Part shown: positions 60,690-64,000 of the stretch, piece by piece
Layout of the letters: each line of letters begins with the position of its first letter
How positions within the stretch are numbered: the first letter of the stretch is position 1
Source: Batkoa obscura
Lineage: Eukaryota > Entomophthoromycota > Entomophthoromycetes > Entomophthorales > Batkoaceae
Length of the DNA stretch: 64,000 bases
Direction: 5' to 3'
NCBI GenBank assembly: GCA_030770535.1
Contig: JASVEC010000028.1
Location: forward strand, 650,765 to 714,764
The notes under the pieces: generated by a model
Told to the model about the DNA's origin: nothing
Database searches by the model: none
Seen by the model: the letters and a program-made list of their open reading frames with translations, nothing else
Translations under genes and position numbers: made by a program

Positions 60690-61234
60690 CGTTCCTTTTA
60701 ATAGTTGTGCAATACTGATTAATTAAATTGTTGGAACCCAATTCTAAAATAAGGGATAGTCTATATTTGTTCTTTGTTGCTTTATTGTTTTTAATTAAAT
60801 TAAATTTAGAGAATAAGCTGGAATTTTGAAGTATGAAAATTATATAAAAAATAGTATTAAACAAAGCTATAATTTTTACTAATACATGTTGCTTGCTAAT
60901 GGATAAAATTCTATTATCTCATACAATCAAAAATTTCTGGATTTATTTTCTATTAAATAATATGATTAAAATAAAAGTTTGGATACAAGCTTATATGACC
61001 AAATTGTAAAGTAAACAATAGTAAAGTAATTCTAAAAAGACAAATGTGTATAGATAATAAATATTGTGATATCATCAACCTATAAATATGAACATTATAA
61101 AAAGTTACCTAAATGAGAACATTGAAATAAATGGCAAGTTAATTGAATATAGAACAATTCTCACACTAATTCCCAAAAATCCCAAACAATTCAAATAGTT
61201 GAATTCTTATTATAAGTATCATATTAGTACGGAT

Positions 61235-61269
61235 TTGACTAGCCTGTAGTTAGATTACCGGCTAGTCAA
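61235..61269. repeat. Perfect 10-bp inverted repeat, 15-nt loop
   Basis: TTGACTAGCC and GGCTAGTCAA facing each other; GC-richer than the flanks. Confidence 0.75.
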
Positions 61270-61975
61270 GCCTTAGTTTACTGATGAATTTCGCTGTACT
61301 TTTTTAATGAGATACAATGAGAAGATTGAATATTGAGGATACACTATTTTCATTTACCATTTACATAGTTTTATAAAAAAAAGTGAATATTTTCAAATTT
61401 ATTACACCACTTGCTTGAAAAATACATTGCGCATTTTCACGTAAATTTAGTTTTAAATTTTTCGCATTTACGCATAAAAACTACGCAAAACTTCGAGCAA
61501 ATGGTGAAATATTAATTTGATAAAGCTCTTTTTTTTGTGGAACTACGTAAACAATAAATGAGAATAGTGTATTTAAAAGCCTTCTATAGCATTTTGTTCA
61601 TTTCTTATGTGATTAAAAAATCAAAAATATATCTAAACAAAAACATTTATTAGAATTAAATTACCTTTTAAAAAAATATTGAAAGTAATCGAATTAAATT
61701 GCTTTTAGTTATTTTATAAAAAGTAAGAATTAATTTAAATACTGTGCATCAATAATTATTTTATAAATTTTACTTAATAAATCGGTCAGCATTTAAAATT
61801 TTTATTTCAATGAAAACATTATAGTCTTTATTATTTGTCAAAAATGTACCTCAAATACAAAACAAAGCGACATAAAGCTAAAGATGATTTAGAAAAGGCT
61901 TAAAAAACCAATATTTAGACACATTTAAGTATATATCATATATGACTATATACTTTTATAAGACATCGATTTTTA

Positions 61976-62076
61976 TTAACCCTTTCAGTACCAAACAAAT
62001 TTTCAAAAGTTCAGTTGGATTTAAATTAATTTAAAAATTGAGCTCAAAACCTCGCCAATGAGACTGAAGGGGTTAA
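61976..62076. mobile_element. TTAA-flanked piggyBac-like short element C (101 bp)
   Basis: Left TTAACCCTTTCAGTACC, right (reverse complement) TTAACCCCTTCAGTCTC: 14 of 17 match, TTAA target at both ends and CCC-type termini as in piggyBac. It lies 148 bp before the start of the tRNA synthetase gene. Confidence 0.65.
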
Positions 62077-62223
62077 CTAAATAAAAAATCCCACCTATTT
62101 TTCAATATTGGAATTGATTTTTTAAATGTCAAATTTGACTCTAGCCAATCAACTCTATTTTAAAAATGACTCATAAAAAAACTTACACACGTTTTAAGCT
62201 CACTTTTAACAAAAACCAAGAAT

Positions 62224-64000
62224 ATGGCGGCTGTAGATAAACCAGTAAGTTGACATTTTCGTTAAACCCAAAAAAAATTAATCTTTGCGCCTCAACTAGA
62301 AAGATCAAGGAAGTTTTGAAATCGATTTAAAAGATGCTACTGAAGGAGATGTAGTAACCCGTTTCCCCCCAGAACCCAGTGGTTATTTACATATTGGTCA
62401 TGCTAAGGCTGCTTTATTAAACGATTATTTTTCTAAAGCTTATAAAGGAAAATTAATTATTCGTTTTGATGACACTAATCCTTCAAAGGAAAAGGTAAGC
62501 TTTTGAGTTTTTTATTCAAAAGAAAGAGGCTGATATTAATTTTACTAGAGTGAGTTTGAAGAGAGTATTAAAGAAGATCTTTTATTATTAGGAATTAAAG
62601 GAGATGTTATTACTCATACTTCTGATCATTTTGATAAATTATATCAACTTGCTATTGATATCATTAAAAAGGGGTTAGCTTATGTAGACGACACTGATCA
62701 AAATACGGTATACTTTAATTTAAATATAAGTAGCTTAGCTAACAATTTAAAATAGATGAGAGACGAACGTATGAAAGGAATTGCATCTAAAAACCGTGAT
62801 TTATCAGTTGAAGAAAATCTTAAACGTTTTCAAGAAATGACTGAAGGAACTGAGTTTGTAAGATTTCATTTTTGGTTTATTATTTCAAAATATTAATTTA
62901 ATTCATAGGGTTTAACAGCCTGTTTAAGAGCTAAAATGAGTGTTGATAACAAAAATAAAGCCATGAGAGATCCTGTTATTTATCGTTGTAATTTAACTCC
63001 ACATCATAGAACTGGGTAAGCTATTAACTATTTTAGATATAAAATTTGATAATTAATTTTTATTTTTATTAGTTCCAAATATAAAGTTTATCCAACTTAT
63101 GATTTTGCTTGTCCTGCTGTAGATAGTATTGAAGGTGTAACTCATGCTTTAAGAACTAATGAATATCGCGATCGTAATCCACAATATGAATGGTTTTTAG
63201 AAAAATTAGAATTAAGAAAAGTTCATATTTGGGATTTTAGGTAACCTTATATATTCCATACCCACAAACTTTATAGTTGACTCTTATTTAGTCGTATTAA
63301 CTTTGTTTATACTTTACTTTCCAAACGTAAATTACAATGGTTTGTTGATCAAAATTTGGTAACTGGATGGGATGATCCAAGATTCCCAACTGTCCGTGGT
63401 ATCCGTCGTCGTGGTATGACTATTGATGCTTTAAAACAATATATTTTAATGCAAGGTGCATCACAATCAACTCTTATGTTAGAATGGGATAAACTTTGGG
63501 CATTAAATAAAAAAAGTATTGATCCAGTTGCTCCAAGACATGTAGCTTTAACTAAAGAGAATGTGTAAGTTTTTGTTTTATAAATAATTGAAAGCTATTA
63601 ATAAGTTTTAGCTGTCAAGTTAAGATCATTGGTCATGAAGGTCTAGATTCTAAAGAGATTCCTTTGCATAAAAAAATTTAGATTTAGGAAATAAAACTAC
63701 CTATTATTCTTCCAATATTTACCTTGAACAAGAAGATGTTAAAGATTTAGTTAATGGTGAAGAAGTAAGTTAATCATTTAAGTATTTATTAATCATATAT
63801 TTATTATTAATTAGATTACACTTATGGATTGGGGTAATGCCATTGTAGAAGAAGTAGTTAAAAATGAAAGCGGAATTGTAACTTCTGCTACTCTTAAATT
63901 ACATCTTGAAGGTGATTTTAAAAAAACTAAAAAGAAGTTAACTTGGTTAGCCAATACTGAAAAATTAATCAACTGTACTCTATTAGATTATGATTATTTA
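62224..64000 (+). CDS. GUS1: Cytosolic glutamyl-tRNA synthetase, 5' part (runs off the window)
   Basis: Class I synthetase charging tRNA(Glu). A tiny first exon (MAAVDKP) is followed by [20 protein letters not shown] (HIGH motif), [49 protein letters not shown] (KMSKS-like), [18 protein letters not shown] and [14 protein letters not shown]. The NPSKEKE and [13 protein letters not shown] segments identify GluRS rather than GlnRS. About nine short introns are seen. The N-terminal GST-like domain usual for cytosolic eukaryotic GluRS is missing: only about 20 residues precede the catalytic core. At 63670-63676 a run of seven A puts the following exon ([20 protein letters not shown]) out of frame. 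One more A would restore it, so an assembly error in the homopolymer is likely. Confidence 0.93.

Larger units (their letters stand above)
60244..62223. other. Intergenic with one MITE, a small palindrome and a piggyBac-like element
   Basis: 2 kb divergent region between OPT and glutamyl-tRNA synthetase, AT-rich. It holds MITE copy 19 (60586-60689), a 10-bp stem palindrome (61235-61269) and TTAA-flanked element C (61976-62076). Confidence 0.55.

Overview
The window is a very AT-rich piece of a fungal nuclear genome. Host genes carry short GT-AG introns (about 40-100 nt) and stop with TAA, TAG or TGA where their protein families normally end, so the host uses the standard code. Fungal hallmarks are a Zn2Cys6 regulator with a fungal middle homology region, a SUN-family cell-wall protein, a fused mitochondrial acetylglutamate kinase / acetylglutamyl-phosphate reductase (ARG5,6), and secreted proteins with a KR-EA (Kex2/Ste13-like) processing site. 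The low GC and many introns suggest an early-diverging lineage rather than a yeast; the species cannot be fixed from this sequence.

Layout. 1-30.7 kb is mostly housekeeping: an unidentified partial gene (-), a VAMP7-type R-SNARE (+), proteasome subunit alpha4/PRE6 (-), Rho GDI (+), a DH-PH RhoGEF (+), a Zn2Cys6 transcription factor (-), autophagy protease ATG4 (+), a NUP120/NUP160-like nucleoporin (+), ARG5,6 (-) and a minimal SUN-domain secreted protein (-). From 31 to 53 kb the window is accessory. It holds a decayed DDE transposase, a type II membrane protein with a DUF4097-like domain, and six paralogous secreted Gly/Ser/Leu-rich proteins (GRP1-6, numbered here) on both strands among mobile-element debris. 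From 53 to 64 kb are a Maf-type NTP pyrophosphatase (+), a truncated mitochondrial rhomboid (+), a CSC1/OSCA-type channel pseudogene (-), an OPT oligopeptide transporter with one apparent frameshift (-), and the 5' part of cytosolic glutamyl-tRNA synthetase (+) with one apparent homopolymer frameshift.

The strongest unlisted signal is a family of short palindrome-ended elements (consensus about 107 bp, ends ATATGGGGATG/CATCCCCATAT). There are 19 copies, 17 of them between 24.9 and 60.7 kb. Intact copies have a stop-free frame, and one lies in frame inside a coding-like stretch. Three short TTAA-flanked elements with piggyBac-like ends are also present, one of them carrying a nested 107-bp element.

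The GRP family is the best candidate for an undescribed system. All members have a near-identical signal peptide, most have a KREA maturation site, all have alternating GLGLG and GSGSG blocks, and all share a TATA-like box 84-97 bp upstream. The copies show recent inverted duplication or gene conversion.
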